Source: Microlunatus parietis
Lineage (GTDB): Bacteria; Actinomycetota; Actinomycetes; Propionibacteriales; Propionibacteriaceae
Reading direction: 5' to 3'
Length of the DNA stretch: 64,000 nucleotides
Assembly: GCF_013407955.1 (NCBI RefSeq)
Contig: NZ_JACCBU010000001.1
Coordinates: 4,774,001-4,838,000, forward strand
Shown: positions 16,650-24,686 of the stretch, one piece after another
Numbering within the stretch: position 1 is the first letter of the stretch
Layout of the letters: each line of letters begins with the position of its first letter
Translations under genes and position numbers: made by a program
The notes under the pieces: generated by a model
Seen by the model: only the letters and a program-made list of their open reading frames with translations
Database searches by the model: none
What the model was told of the DNA's origin: nothing

Positions 16650-17684
16650 TCAGGCGGTGCCGCGGATGATCAGCCGCCAGGGAACCGCGATCGTCCGGGC
16701 CGGAGTCTCCGGCGCCTCGATCCGATCCAGCAGGCGTTCCAGCATCGGCCGGTAGGCGCTGGTGTCGGTCCCGATCGTGGTCAGCGCCGGAGTGATCTCG
16801 GTGCCCTCCAGGATGTTGCCGTTCCCGATGATCTTGAGCTGGTCCGGCACCGAGATGCCCAGTTGCATGGCGGCCCAGACGGCGGAGATCGCGGCCCGGT
16901 CCGAGTGGGCCATGATCGCGTCCGGTCGGCGCTTCGCCGGTTGGTCGAGCAGTTCGACGGCTTCGCGGCGGGAGTCCAGGAACCCGCTCAGTTCGTGCTC
17001 GCGGCCGACGATGGTGATCGCGGAGTCCGGGAAGCCGTGCTCGCGGAACGTCTCCACGAAGGCGTCGGTCCGGTGCCGGAGGTCTCCGACCGGTACGGCG
17101 AGATAGGCGGGTCGCCGGACCCCGCTCCGGATCAGGTGCTCGGCGGCGGACCGGACCGCCGCGGCCTCATGCTGGATCATCACGTCGAACCGGCGCGGCC
17201 GGTACCACTCGCCGGTGATCAAGGTCGGCACCCGGCTGCCGATCCGCTGCGCCCGTGCTGTCGAGAACGCCTTCGAGCCCAGGATCACCGCGGCATCGGC
17301 GATGCCGTCGGTGAGCAGGCTCTCCACCCGCTCGATGGCCTTCTCGGTGTGGCCATAGCGCAGGATGATCATGCCGAGCCCGCGCTCGGCCGCGATCTCC
17401 TCGATCTCCGTGATCAGGTCCGTCGCCCACGGATTGAACGGCGAGTACGCGACGACGGCGACCAGGTCGGTCCGGTTCCGGGCCAGCACCCGGCCGGCCC
17501 GCCGCGGCCGGTAGTCCAGCCGGCGCATCGCCTCGGTCACCCGGGCGGTGATCTCGGGGGTCGCAGGGTTCTTCCGGCCGGGCCGGTAGCCGTTGGCGAC
17601 GTACGACACGGTGGCGACCGAGACGCCGGCCAGCCTGGCCACGTCGGCCTGGGTGCTCGGACGCCCGTTCCGCTGCTGTGCCAT
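16650..17684 (-). CDS. LacI-family transcriptional repressor
   Basis: 344 residues. The N-terminal LacI helix-turn-helix is at about 10-60 (TQADVARLAGVSVATVSYVA), the hinge helix region is near RRAGRVLARNRTD, and a periplasmic-binding-protein-like sugar-sensing domain follows (VVAYSPFNPWATDLITEIEE, PDAIMAHSDRAAISAVWAAM). The ATG at 17684 is chosen because GGGAGGAG precedes it. It is first gene of a unit with the sulfatase, and divergent from the importer genes. The 24-nt palindrome in the intergenic region is its likely operator, which would make it a substrate-inducible repressor of both arms. Confidence 0.92.
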   Translation of the reverse strand: MAQQRNGRPSTQADVARLAGVSVATVSYVANGYRPGRKNPATPEITARVTEAMRRLDYRPRRAGRVLARNRTDLVAVVAYSPFNPWATDLITEIEEIAAERGLGMIILRYGHTEKAIERVESLLTDGIADAAVILGSKAFSTARAQRIGSRVPTLITGEWYRPRRFDVMIQHEAAAVRSAAEHLIRSGVRRPAYLAVPVGDLRHRTDAFVETFREHGFPDSAITIVGREHELSGFLDSRREAVELLDQPAKRRPDAIMAHSDRAAISAVWAAMQLGISVPDQLKIIGNGNILEGTEITPALTTIGTDTSAYRPMLERLLDRIEAPETPARTIAVPWRLIIRGTA

Positions 17685-17763
17685 GTCCGCTCCTCCCACC
17701 ACCGTCTGCCGGATCGTAACCGAGATCTGCCGTCCGACCGGTTGACATCGACCCGGCGATCAG

Positions 17764-17787
17764 GTTTGGTGATGCGCATAACCAAAC
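17764..17787. promoter_or_regulatory. LacI-type operator over importer promoter
   Basis: GTTTGGT at 17764-17770 and ACCAAAC at 17781-17787 flank a central ATGCGCAT. The whole 24 nt are palindromic except for one base pair. A consensus TTGACA (-35) lies upstream at 17742-17747, so the dyad begins where the -10 region should be. This arrangement fits repression by the adjacent LacI-type protein. Binding is inferred. Confidence 0.7.
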
Positions 17788-17807
17788 TACGGCAAAGGAG
17801 CCGGGTC

Positions 17808-17939
17808 ATGGCAAGCCCGATGAGCCTGATCGGCTCGATGAGACAGCGCAGCCGATACCCATTAATGCCTACTAGGATAATGGGGAATTTTGGCGAGACG
17901 CTTCACCATCAGCTTCCATGCAGAGGAGTCAGACGATGA
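17808..17939 (+). CDS. Short leader ORF before lipoprotein gene
   Basis: A 43-codon frame starting MASPMSLIGSMRQRSRYPLM. AAAGGAG sits 7 nt before its ATG, which is an ideal ribosome site, and its stop overlaps the lipoprotein start as ATGA. The middle is AT-rich for this genome and holds rare codons (a TTA Leu codon and AGG-ATA) within an inverted repeat. It could be a small protein or, more likely, a translated leader coupling or attenuating expression of the importer. No homologue is recognised. Confidence 0.45.
   Translation: MASPMSLIGSMRQRSRYPLMPTRIMGNFGETLHHQLPCRGVRR
17858..17884. promoter_or_regulatory. Inverted repeat inside the leader
   Basis: CCCATTA at 17858-17864 and TAATGGG at 17878-17884 are exact inverted repeats with a 13-nt spacer, in an AT-rich island about 50-75 nt before the lipoprotein ATG. 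It may act as an RNA hairpin within the leader ORF or as a second operator. Confidence 0.4.
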
Positions 17940-19468
17940 CAACCCGATTGAGCCGCCGGACGCTGATCGGCGGGCTGTCCGCGGTCGGCGCGGCCACCCT
18001 GGTGGGATGCCAGGTCGACACCGGCCAGGGGCCGGCACCCGAGGCGCCGGGCGGGTCCGAGATCACGATCCCGGACTACGGCACCGAGCTGCCGACCGAG
18101 GACGTCACGTTCCGCTGGTGCGACAGCGGCGACCTCAAGTCCGTGTACGAGAAGGCCGTGCTGGCCGCGTTCACCGAGAAGCATCCTCACATCAAGACCG
18201 ACTACCAGGGCAGCGGCTGGGAGACCGTGAACCAGGTGGTCCCGCTTGGCATCCGCAACGGCAGCGCCCCGGACATCTTCGCGGTGCCCAACAACGTGCC
18301 GGCGGCGACCGCGGTCAACGAGGGCTGGGTGCAGCCGCTGGACGAGGTGATCCCCGACTTCGAGACCTGGCGGGGCTACTTCCCCGAAACGGCCTTCGTG
18401 CCCGGCGTGCACATCTTCAACGACAAGATCTACTCGTTCCCGCTGAGCTCGGACCGGCGGCTCACCTTCATGTCGTTCTACGACACGGCCAACCTGGCCG
18501 CGGCCGGCTACGACGACCCGGTCAACGAGATCAAGACCTGGGACGATCTCCACGCCGCGCTGAAGAAGGTCGTCGACTCCGGCAAGGTCGGCATGATCAT
18601 CGGCTCGGACAGCCTGGCCGGTGTGGTCGAGATGCTGGCGCAGAGTGCCGGCTGGCGTGCCGTGACCGGGATGGACCTGGCCGACGGGAGATACGTCTAC
18701 GATGCCCCGCAAGTGATGCAGGCGTTCGAGTTCCTGCAGAAGCTGGTCACCGACAAGCTCGTCGTGCCGGGCTTCCTCAGCCTCAAGATCGCCGACGGGC
18801 GGGCCCAGATGCCGGCCGGCAAGGCGGGCATGATCTTCAACGGGCCGTGGGACATCCCGGCCTGGAAGCGGAACGCGCCGGACTGGAAGTACGCGATGGG
18901 CCCGGTGCCGAGCCCGGACGGCAACACCGACTGGGTGGTGCCGTTCGCGCAGACCGGCGCCAACAACCCGTGGGTGTACGCCAAGACCAAGTACCCGACG
19001 GTGGCCGGCCAGATCCTCAACTACATGGGCACTCCGGACGGGCAGAAGATGCTGGTGATCTTGAGCGAGGGCAACCTGGTCTCGCTGCAGCAGGAGTACA
19101 ACGACGCCGCCGACCAACCCGGCCTGCTGGACGCGAACGCGAAGGCGGCGTCCGAGCTGGCGGCCAAGATCATGAAGGCGGCGCCGCAGGCGGCCATCCG
19201 GAACCCCGAGGTGGCCAAGGTGACGCTGCTCCGCAAGGAGGTCCAGCCGCGCTGGCAGGATCTGATGGCCGGCATCTTCACCGGTCAGCTCAAGGGCTCG
19301 CCCGAGCAGCTGTTCGCCGAGTTCGGCGAGAAGCAGCAGGCGTCCCTGGAGACCGCCATCGAGGCCGCGCGCCAGGAGGGCGCCCAGGTCTCGATCGACG
19401 ACTGGAAGTTCCCGAACTGGGATCCGACGAAGGACTACACCAAGGCCGACTACGACGAGCTCGGGTGA
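17936..19468 (+). CDS. Carbohydrate ABC-transporter substrate-binding lipoprotein
   Basis: 510-residue extracellular solute-binding protein (family 1 type), the receptor of an importer. The N-terminus has a twin-arginine motif (LSRRTLIGG) and a lipobox LVGC with the lipidated Cys at residue 25, so it is a Tat-exported lipoprotein. The mature domain shows the two-lobe pattern (FTEKHPHIKTDYQGSGWETV, GMIFNGPWDIPAWKRNAPDW). At about 510 residues it is longer than the usual ~430, which suits an oligosaccharide ligand. GAGGAG lies 7 nt before the ATG at 17936. It is first structural gene of an operon with two permeases and a sulfatase, which points to a sulfated sugar as ligand. Confidence 0.92.
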   Translation: MTTRLSRRTLIGGLSAVGAATLVGCQVDTGQGPAPEAPGGSEITIPDYGTELPTEDVTFRWCDSGDLKSVYEKAVLAAFTEKHPHIKTDYQGSGWETVNQVVPLGIRNGSAPDIFAVPNNVPAATAVNEGWVQPLDEVIPDFETWRGYFPETAFVPGVHIFNDKIYSFPLSSDRRLTFMSFYDTANLAAAGYDDPVNEIKTWDDLHAALKKVVDSGKVGMIIGSDSLAGVVEMLAQSAGWRAVTGMDLADGRYVYDAPQVMQAFEFLQKLVTDKLVVPGFLSLKIADGRAQMPAGKAGMIFNGPWDIPAWKRNAPDWKYAMGPVPSPDGNTDWVVPFAQTGANNPWVYAKTKYPTVAGQILNYMGTPDGQKMLVILSEGNLVSLQQEYNDAADQPGLLDANAKAASELAAKIMKAAPQAAIRNPEVAKVTLLRKEVQPRWQDLMAGIFTGQLKGSPEQLFAEFGEKQQASLETAIEAARQEGAQVSIDDWKFPNWDPTKDYTKADYDELG

Positions 19469-19472
19469 TCCG

Positions 19473-20465
19473 GTGACGATCGCCCCCACCGTCGGTGACC
19501 TGCAGCAGCGGGTCCAGCGCCGGGTCGGCGGCTGGTACGAGCGGGTCAACGCCCGCTGGTGCTACCTGTTCCTGTTGCCGGCGTTGATCTTGACAGCGAT
19601 GTTCACGTTCTATCCGATGATCATGTCGTGGGTGTTCTCGACGATGCGCTGGTCCGGGTTCACCGAGGAGATGACGTTCGTCGGGCTGGACAACTACGCG
19701 GAACTGGTGCAGGACCCGATGTTCTGGTCGGCGTTCGGCCGGTCGGCGATCTTCATGCTGGTCGGTACGCCGATCCGGGTGATCCTGGCGCTGCTGGTGG
19801 CGATCGTACTGAACCAGAAGGTGATGCGGCTGTCGCCGGTGTTCCGGACCATGTTCTTCCTGCCGGTCACCGCCGCGGCGGCCGTGATCGGGGTCGTGAT
19901 GACGTTCGTGCTCAGCCCCAACAACGGCCCGCTGAACACCGTGCTGGTCGGCTCCGGCCTGGTTCAGCAGCCGGTCGAGTTCCTGTCCGACCCGGGCATG
20001 TCGCTGTGGACCGTGCTGCTGGTGCACGTCTGGAAGAACTTCGGCATCACCATGATCTACTGGCTGGCCGCCCTGCAGACCATCCCGCAGGACTACATCG
20101 AGGCGGCCCGGATCGACGGCGCCGGGATGTGGGGGATCCTGCGGCACATCCGGTTGCCGATCTTGTTGCCGTTCGCCGTGATCATCATCATCCTCACCGC
20201 GAAGGACAATCTGCACGCGTTCGGCATCGTCTGGACGATGACCGGCGGCGGGCCGTACTTCTCCACCCAGTTGATCGAGATCTACATCTACCAGACCGCC
20301 TTCCAGCCGGAGATGGGTTCGGTGCCACGGCTGGGTTACGCGTCAGCGGCCGGCTGCTTCTTCGGCGTCGCAACGTTGATCTTCACGGTGATCCAGCTCT
20401 GGGCGGCGCGCAAGGTCGCCGAGGCGCGGGCGACGTTCGGCACCGAGGGTCGTGATCGATCATGA
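19473..20465 (+). CDS. Sugar ABC-transporter permease, MalF/UgpA type
   Basis: 330-residue inner-membrane protein with six predicted helices, starting at CYLFLLPALILTAMFTFYP. The ATPase-contact EAA loop is EAARIDGAGMWGILRHIRLP at about residues 210-229. The GTG start is 4 nt after the lipoprotein stop. The C-terminus overlaps the next permease by 4 nt (ATGA), showing translational coupling. It pairs with the following gene to form the channel. Confidence 0.95.
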   Translation: MTIAPTVGDLQQRVQRRVGGWYERVNARWCYLFLLPALILTAMFTFYPMIMSWVFSTMRWSGFTEEMTFVGLDNYAELVQDPMFWSAFGRSAIFMLVGTPIRVILALLVAIVLNQKVMRLSPVFRTMFFLPVTAAAAVIGVVMTFVLSPNNGPLNTVLVGSGLVQQPVEFLSDPGMSLWTVLLVHVWKNFGITMIYWLAALQTIPQDYIEAARIDGAGMWGILRHIRLPILLPFAVIIIILTAKDNLHAFGIVWTMTGGGPYFSTQLIEIYIYQTAFQPEMGSVPRLGYASAAGCFFGVATLIFTVIQLWAARKVAEARATFGTEGRDRS

Positions 20466-21358
20466 CCGCGACAGTGACCACCGAGCGCCCGGCGGAGACC
20501 GAGCCGCGCAAGATCAAACAGAAGCAGTTCTCCCGGCGGGAGAAGATCTGGGCGGTCGTGATGTCGGCCGTGCTGCTGCTGATCGGCCTGGCCTGGATCT
20601 ACCCGTTCATCTGGAACCTGTCGTCCTCGTTCAAGAACACCACCGAGATCTTCGGCTCGCTCAATCCGTTCAACCCGGTGCTGCGGATCGGCAACTGGAC
20701 CCGGGCCTGGACCGAGGCCGACATGGGCCGGTTCTTCTTCAACTCGGTCTTCGTCACCGCCGGCTCGATCGTCATCTCGGTCACCGTCGCCGCCCTGATG
20801 GGGTACGCCCTCGGCCGCTACCGGTTCGTCGGCAAGAAATGGGTGATCGCGATCTTCGCGCTGGCGATCTTCCTGCCGGAGGGGTACACGATCATCCCGA
20901 TCTACGACCTGATCGACGCGCTCGGACTGTCCGGGTCGTTGTGGGGCGTGACGCTGGCCGAGGCCGGCGGTGTCGGTGTGGTCCAGGTGCTGCTGTTCGC
21001 CGGCTACTTCTCCCAACTGCCGCGCGAACTCGAGGAGGCGGCCCGGGTCGACGGCGCCGGCTTCCTGCGCATCTTCGCGTCGGTCTACCTGCCGCTGGCC
21101 AAGCCGGTCACCGCGACCGCCGTGATCTTGCAGTTCATGCAGTCCTGGAACTCCTTCCTGCTGCCCCTGGTGCTCACCCTGACCCGGCCCGAACTGCAGA
21201 CGCTCGCGGTCGGCGTCTACGCTCTCCGGAACGACTACTTCGCCGACTGGGGCGTGATGACGGCGGCGTCGACGATCGCCATGCTGCCGATCGTGATCAT
21301 GTTCCTGGTCCTGCAACGGTTCTTCGTCGAAAGCATCGCCGGAGCGATCAAGGGATGA
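20462..21358 (+). CDS. Sugar ABC-transporter permease, MalG/UgpE type
   Basis: 298-residue second permease subunit. A charged N-terminal tail is followed by six helices. The EAA loop reads LEEAARVDGAGFLRIFASVY at about residues 190-210, followed by SWNSFLLPLVL, typical of MalG-type proteins. No ATPase gene follows, so energy probably comes from a shared MsmK/UgpC-type subunit such as the one at 27964-29058. Confidence 0.95.
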   Translation: MTATVTTERPAETEPRKIKQKQFSRREKIWAVVMSAVLLLIGLAWIYPFIWNLSSSFKNTTEIFGSLNPFNPVLRIGNWTRAWTEADMGRFFFNSVFVTAGSIVISVTVAALMGYALGRYRFVGKKWVIAIFALAIFLPEGYTIIPIYDLIDALGLSGSLWGVTLAEAGGVGVVQVLLFAGYFSQLPRELEEAARVDGAGFLRIFASVYLPLAKPVTATAVILQFMQSWNSFLLPLVLTLTRPELQTLAVGVYALRNDYFADWGVMTAASTIAMLPIVIMFLVLQRFFVESIAGAIKG

Positions 21359-21377
21359 GACAAGAGGAGATCTGACT

Positions 21378-22910
21378 GTGTCAGTGCCGTATGCCCCGAG
21401 TACGCGAGCCTCGGGAAGTCGCAGCCGCAAGCTGGACCGGCCGAACGTGATGTTGATCTGCGTTGACCAGATGCGCGGCGACGCCCTGTCCGGGGCGGGC
21501 CATCCGGTGGTGAAGACGCCGCACCTGGACGAGATCGCCGACGAGGGCACCCGGTTCGCCCGGACCTACTCGGCGACGCCGACCTGCGTACCGGCGCGGG
21601 TGGCGCTGTTCACCGGCCAGTCGCAGGAACGGCACGGCCGGTACGGCTATCGCGACGGGGTCCCGTTCACGCAGGCGCATCCGGTCACGATGCAGGGGGT
21701 GCTGCGCGAGCAGGGCTACCAGACCCAGGCGATCGGCAAGATGCACGTGTTCCCGGAGCGGTCCCGGTGCGGCTTCGACGACGTACGGCTGCACGACGGG
21801 TTCCTGCATTTCGGCCGGCGGGCCGGCGGCCGGCACCTGGAGTCGAACGACGACTACCTGACCTGGCTGCGCCGGCAGCCCGGGATGGATGCGCACGCCG
21901 ACTACTTCGACGACGGGCTGGGCTGCAACTCGCAGCTGGCGATGCCGTGGAACCGGGACGAATACCTGCACCCGACCAACTGGGTGGTGCACGAGACGCT
22001 GGACTGGCTGCAGCGGCGCGACCCGACGGTGCCGTTCTTCAGCTACGTCTCGTTCCACCGGCCGCACGCGCCGTTCAACCCGCCGCAGTGGGCCTGGGAT
22101 CAGTACATCGACCGGCCCCGGACCGACCCGCCGCGCGGCGACTGGGCCGGCGCGTTCGAGGAGTTCCGGCGGGACAACTACCACCAGACCAAGTTCGGCC
22201 GGCTCGACCCGGAGACCCACCACCGCACGGTGACCGGCTACTACGGCCTGATCACCCACATCGACATGCAGCTGAACCGGCTGTTCGAGGGGCTCGCCGA
22301 CTACGAGCTGCTCGACGACACGGTGATCATCTTCACGTCCGATCACGGCGACATGATGGGTGATCACGACATGTACCGGAAGTCGGTCGGCTTCGAGGGC
22401 AGCGCTCACGTACCGCTGATCGTGCGGCCGGCGCCGCGGTTCGCGCCGGACGCACCGCGCGGCCAGGTGATCACCGAGGTCACCGAGCTGCGCGACATCA
22501 TGCCGACCGTGCTCGACTTCGCCGGCGTCGAGGCGCCGGACACGGTGGACGGCGCCAGCCTGAAGCCGTTCGTCACCGGGACCCCGGCGCCCGAGGTGTG
22601 GCGCCGCGACCTGCACGGCGAGCACACCCACTTCGATCAGTCGCTGCACTGGGTCACCGACGGGAAACGCAAGTATCTCTGGGCTTCCGCGAAGGGGATC
22701 GAGCAGTTCTTCGATCTCGAGGAGGACCCGCAGGAGTTGCACAACCTGATCGACGACCCGACCCGGTCCGCCGAGATCGACGACTGGCGCGGGCGCTTGA
22801 TCAACTACCTGGACGGCCGCGAGGAGGGCTACGTCGCGAACGGCGAGTTGATCACCGGGCGCCCGGTGCAGACCGAACGCTCCGACATCACCGCGCTGGT
22901 GACCGCCTGA
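21378..22910 (+). CDS. Type I sulfatase, second of the locus
   Basis: 510-residue sulfatase. The formylglycine site is Cys70 in TPTCVPARVALFTGQ, with Ala in place of the common Ser after Pro, an accepted variant. Metal-site segments are LICVDQMRGDALSG and IIFTSDHGDMMGDHDMYRKS. There is no signal peptide, so it is cytoplasmic. The GTG at 21378 follows a GAGGAGA ribosome site; homologous sequence begins near RPNVMLICVDQ, so a slightly later start is possible. It is last gene of the importer operon, 19 nt after the permease. It differs clearly from the sulfatase at 15142-16632, so the two probably remove sulfates at different positions. Confidence 0.93.
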   Translation: MSVPYAPSTRASGSRSRKLDRPNVMLICVDQMRGDALSGAGHPVVKTPHLDEIADEGTRFARTYSATPTCVPARVALFTGQSQERHGRYGYRDGVPFTQAHPVTMQGVLREQGYQTQAIGKMHVFPERSRCGFDDVRLHDGFLHFGRRAGGRHLESNDDYLTWLRRQPGMDAHADYFDDGLGCNSQLAMPWNRDEYLHPTNWVVHETLDWLQRRDPTVPFFSYVSFHRPHAPFNPPQWAWDQYIDRPRTDPPRGDWAGAFEEFRRDNYHQTKFGRLDPETHHRTVTGYYGLITHIDMQLNRLFEGLADYELLDDTVIIFTSDHGDMMGDHDMYRKSVGFEGSAHVPLIVRPAPRFAPDAPRGQVITEVTELRDIMPTVLDFAGVEAPDTVDGASLKPFVTGTPAPEVWRRDLHGEHTHFDQSLHWVTDGKRKYLWASAKGIEQFFDLEEDPQELHNLIDDPTRSAEIDDWRGRLINYLDGREEGYVANGELITGRPVQTERSDITALVTA

Positions 22911-22940
22911 GCCGCCCGGTCGCGGTGGCACAATCCCTGC

Positions 22941-23993
22941 ATGAGCAGCAAGATCAGGGGCCGAGTGGTCCGGGCTGCCGAGTCGTCGTTGGCGGATGCG
23001 GGCGTGGTGAGCCCGATCGGCGTCCTGATCGGGCTCGGCTGGCTGACCGAGGCCGCGGTCGAACGATGGCGGTACGGGAAGCCGGCCCGACTGGAACCGG
23101 TCCTGCAGGTGGATCTGGCCAAGGCGACCATGGCGATCGGCTACCTCGAGACGCTGGCCCGGGAGCGTGGCCTGCGGCCCAGCGAGACGGACTACGTCGC
23201 CCGGACGGTTGATCGTCGCAGGCTCCAGTTCAGCGAGAGCGGTGATCCCGGGGTCGAGCGGCGCTTTCGTACCCACTGGCTGTCACCGGACCTGCCGGAG
23301 CGGAAGCAACAACAGCTGGCCGAACGGCAGAGCAAACCGCCGGACCTGGTGGTGATCTCGGCCCGCAAGCCGTTCACCTGCGCCGAATGTTCGGAGCCCG
23401 GCGGCGACTTGTTGATCATGGAGGACCCGGGCCCGCTGTGCCTGACCTGCGCCGGGCTCGACCACCTGGTCTTCCTGCCGTCCGGCAACACCGCGCTCAC
23501 CCGGCGGGCCAAGAAGGCGAGCCGGCTCAGCGCGGTCGTGGTGCGGTTCAGCACGACGCGCAAGCGGTACGAGCGGCAGGGGCTCCTGGTGGAGGAGGCG
23601 GCGCTGGCCGACGCCGAGCAGCAGACCCTGGCGGATGAGGACGCCCGGGCCCGGCAGCGCGAGCGGGCCGCGGAGCGCCGGTCCGAACAGGACCTTGCCG
23701 TGCAGGCGAGGCTGGCCGACAAGATCCGCCGTCTCTTTCCCGGCTGCCCGGCCGAGCGCGCCGAGGCGATCGCGGGTCACACCAACGTTCGGGGCAGCGG
23801 CCGGGTCGGGCGTACCGCCGCCGGCCGGGCACTGGACCCCGACGCGATCACCCGGGCCGTCATCGCGTCGATCCGGCACCAGGACACGGAGTACGAGGAC
23901 CTGCTGATGGCCGGCGTCGAGCGGCACGAAGCCCGGGCTCGGGTGCAAACCGCCGTTGAGCAGGAGCTCGACCGCTGGCGACCACCCTCCTAG
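22941..23993 (+). CDS. DUF2293-domain protein
   Basis: 350 residues. The C-terminal ~90 residues match DUF2293 (KIRRLFPGCPAERAEAIAGH, GRALDPDAITRAVIASIRHQ, a helical region). The middle has a zinc-ribbon-like pair of Cys clusters, FTCAECSEPGG and LCLTCAGLDH, near residues 147-175. A charged helical stretch (EDARARQRERAAERRSEQDL) links the two. Function is unknown; the layout suggests a nucleic-acid-associated protein. CACAAT lies 6 nt before the ATG, consistent with a leaderless transcript. Confidence 0.8.
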   Translation: MSSKIRGRVVRAAESSLADAGVVSPIGVLIGLGWLTEAAVERWRYGKPARLEPVLQVDLAKATMAIGYLETLARERGLRPSETDYVARTVDRRRLQFSESGDPGVERRFRTHWLSPDLPERKQQQLAERQSKPPDLVVISARKPFTCAECSEPGGDLLIMEDPGPLCLTCAGLDHLVFLPSGNTALTRRAKKASRLSAVVVRFSTTRKRYERQGLLVEEAALADAEQQTLADEDARARQRERAAERRSEQDLAVQARLADKIRRLFPGCPAERAEAIAGHTNVRGSGRVGRTAAGRALDPDAITRAVIASIRHQDTEYEDLLMAGVERHEARARVQTAVEQELDRWRPPS

Positions 23994-24055
23994 CTCCCAG
24001 ATCGAAGGAAAGCACGCGGTCTGCGAACGCCGGCAGGAGGGGCTGCGAGTCCGGG

Positions 24056-24460
24056 TCAGTCGGCGAACTCGCCCCAGCCCCACCAGCTGCGGATCTCGGC
24101 CCGGGCGCTGAACCGGGCCCGGTCCCGGTTCCCGTACGGGTTCCCGGTGTAGTGCTTCGCCAGCGCGTCGATGTCGGCCAGCCCGGTGTCCTCGGTGATC
24201 TCGACGACGTCGAGCTGCAGCGCGACGTGGGAGTACCAGGCGTCGAGCGGGAGGACGTCCAGGGCACAGCGCGGATCCCGGCGGACGTGCTTCAGCCGGA
24301 CCCGTTCGGCGTCGAAGTTGATCAAGACCCGGTCGTCGTCCTCGAGCAGATACCAGGTCGCCGCGGTGATCGGCCGGCCGTCCTTGGTGGTGGTCGCCAT
24401 GACCGCCGGATTGGCCTGCTTGAGGAACTCTCGTACGTCATCGGGAAGGGTTGCTGCCAT
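24056..24460 (-). CDS. PPOX-class (F420/FMN-binding) oxidoreductase
   Basis: 134-residue split-beta-barrel protein of the pyridoxamine-phosphate-oxidase-like superfamily. Typical segments are VREFLKQANPAVMATTTKDG, PITAATWYLLEDDDRVLINF and the RVRLKHVRRDPRCALDVLPL cofactor region. Many actinobacterial members use F420, but the cofactor cannot be fixed from sequence. The ATG at 24460 is preferred to the GTG at 24469 because TAGGGT ends 7 nt before it. Single-gene unit. Confidence 0.88.
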   Translation of the reverse strand: MAATLPDDVREFLKQANPAVMATTTKDGRPITAATWYLLEDDDRVLINFDAERVRLKHVRRDPRCALDVLPLDAWYSHVALQLDVVEITEDTGLADIDALAKHYTGNPYGNRDRARFSARAEIRSWWGWGEFAD

Positions 24461-24467
24461 GTCGATC

Positions 24468-24473
24468 ACCCTA
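24468..24473 (-). promoter_or_regulatory. -10 hexamer of the PPOX gene
   Basis: TAGGGT on the minus strand ends 7 nt before the ATG at 24460. This suggests a leaderless transcript. Confidence 0.45.
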
Positions 24474-24686
24474 ATGCGGATGGCTCCGGCGCCGGTCGGT
24501 GAGGCGGACGGGCCTGATCGACATGTTCATGCCCAATCCATCCGCCGATGCGGTCGGGATCCATGCCCGTCCGGCGAGACGCCGCGGCAGGTTCGTGTCA
24601 GTGACCCGTCAGCGGCTTGTGATGGACTCGCCTATCGGTGATGAACCGGCTACCGATTGGAATCCGGTGAACGAAAGGGCTATGGC

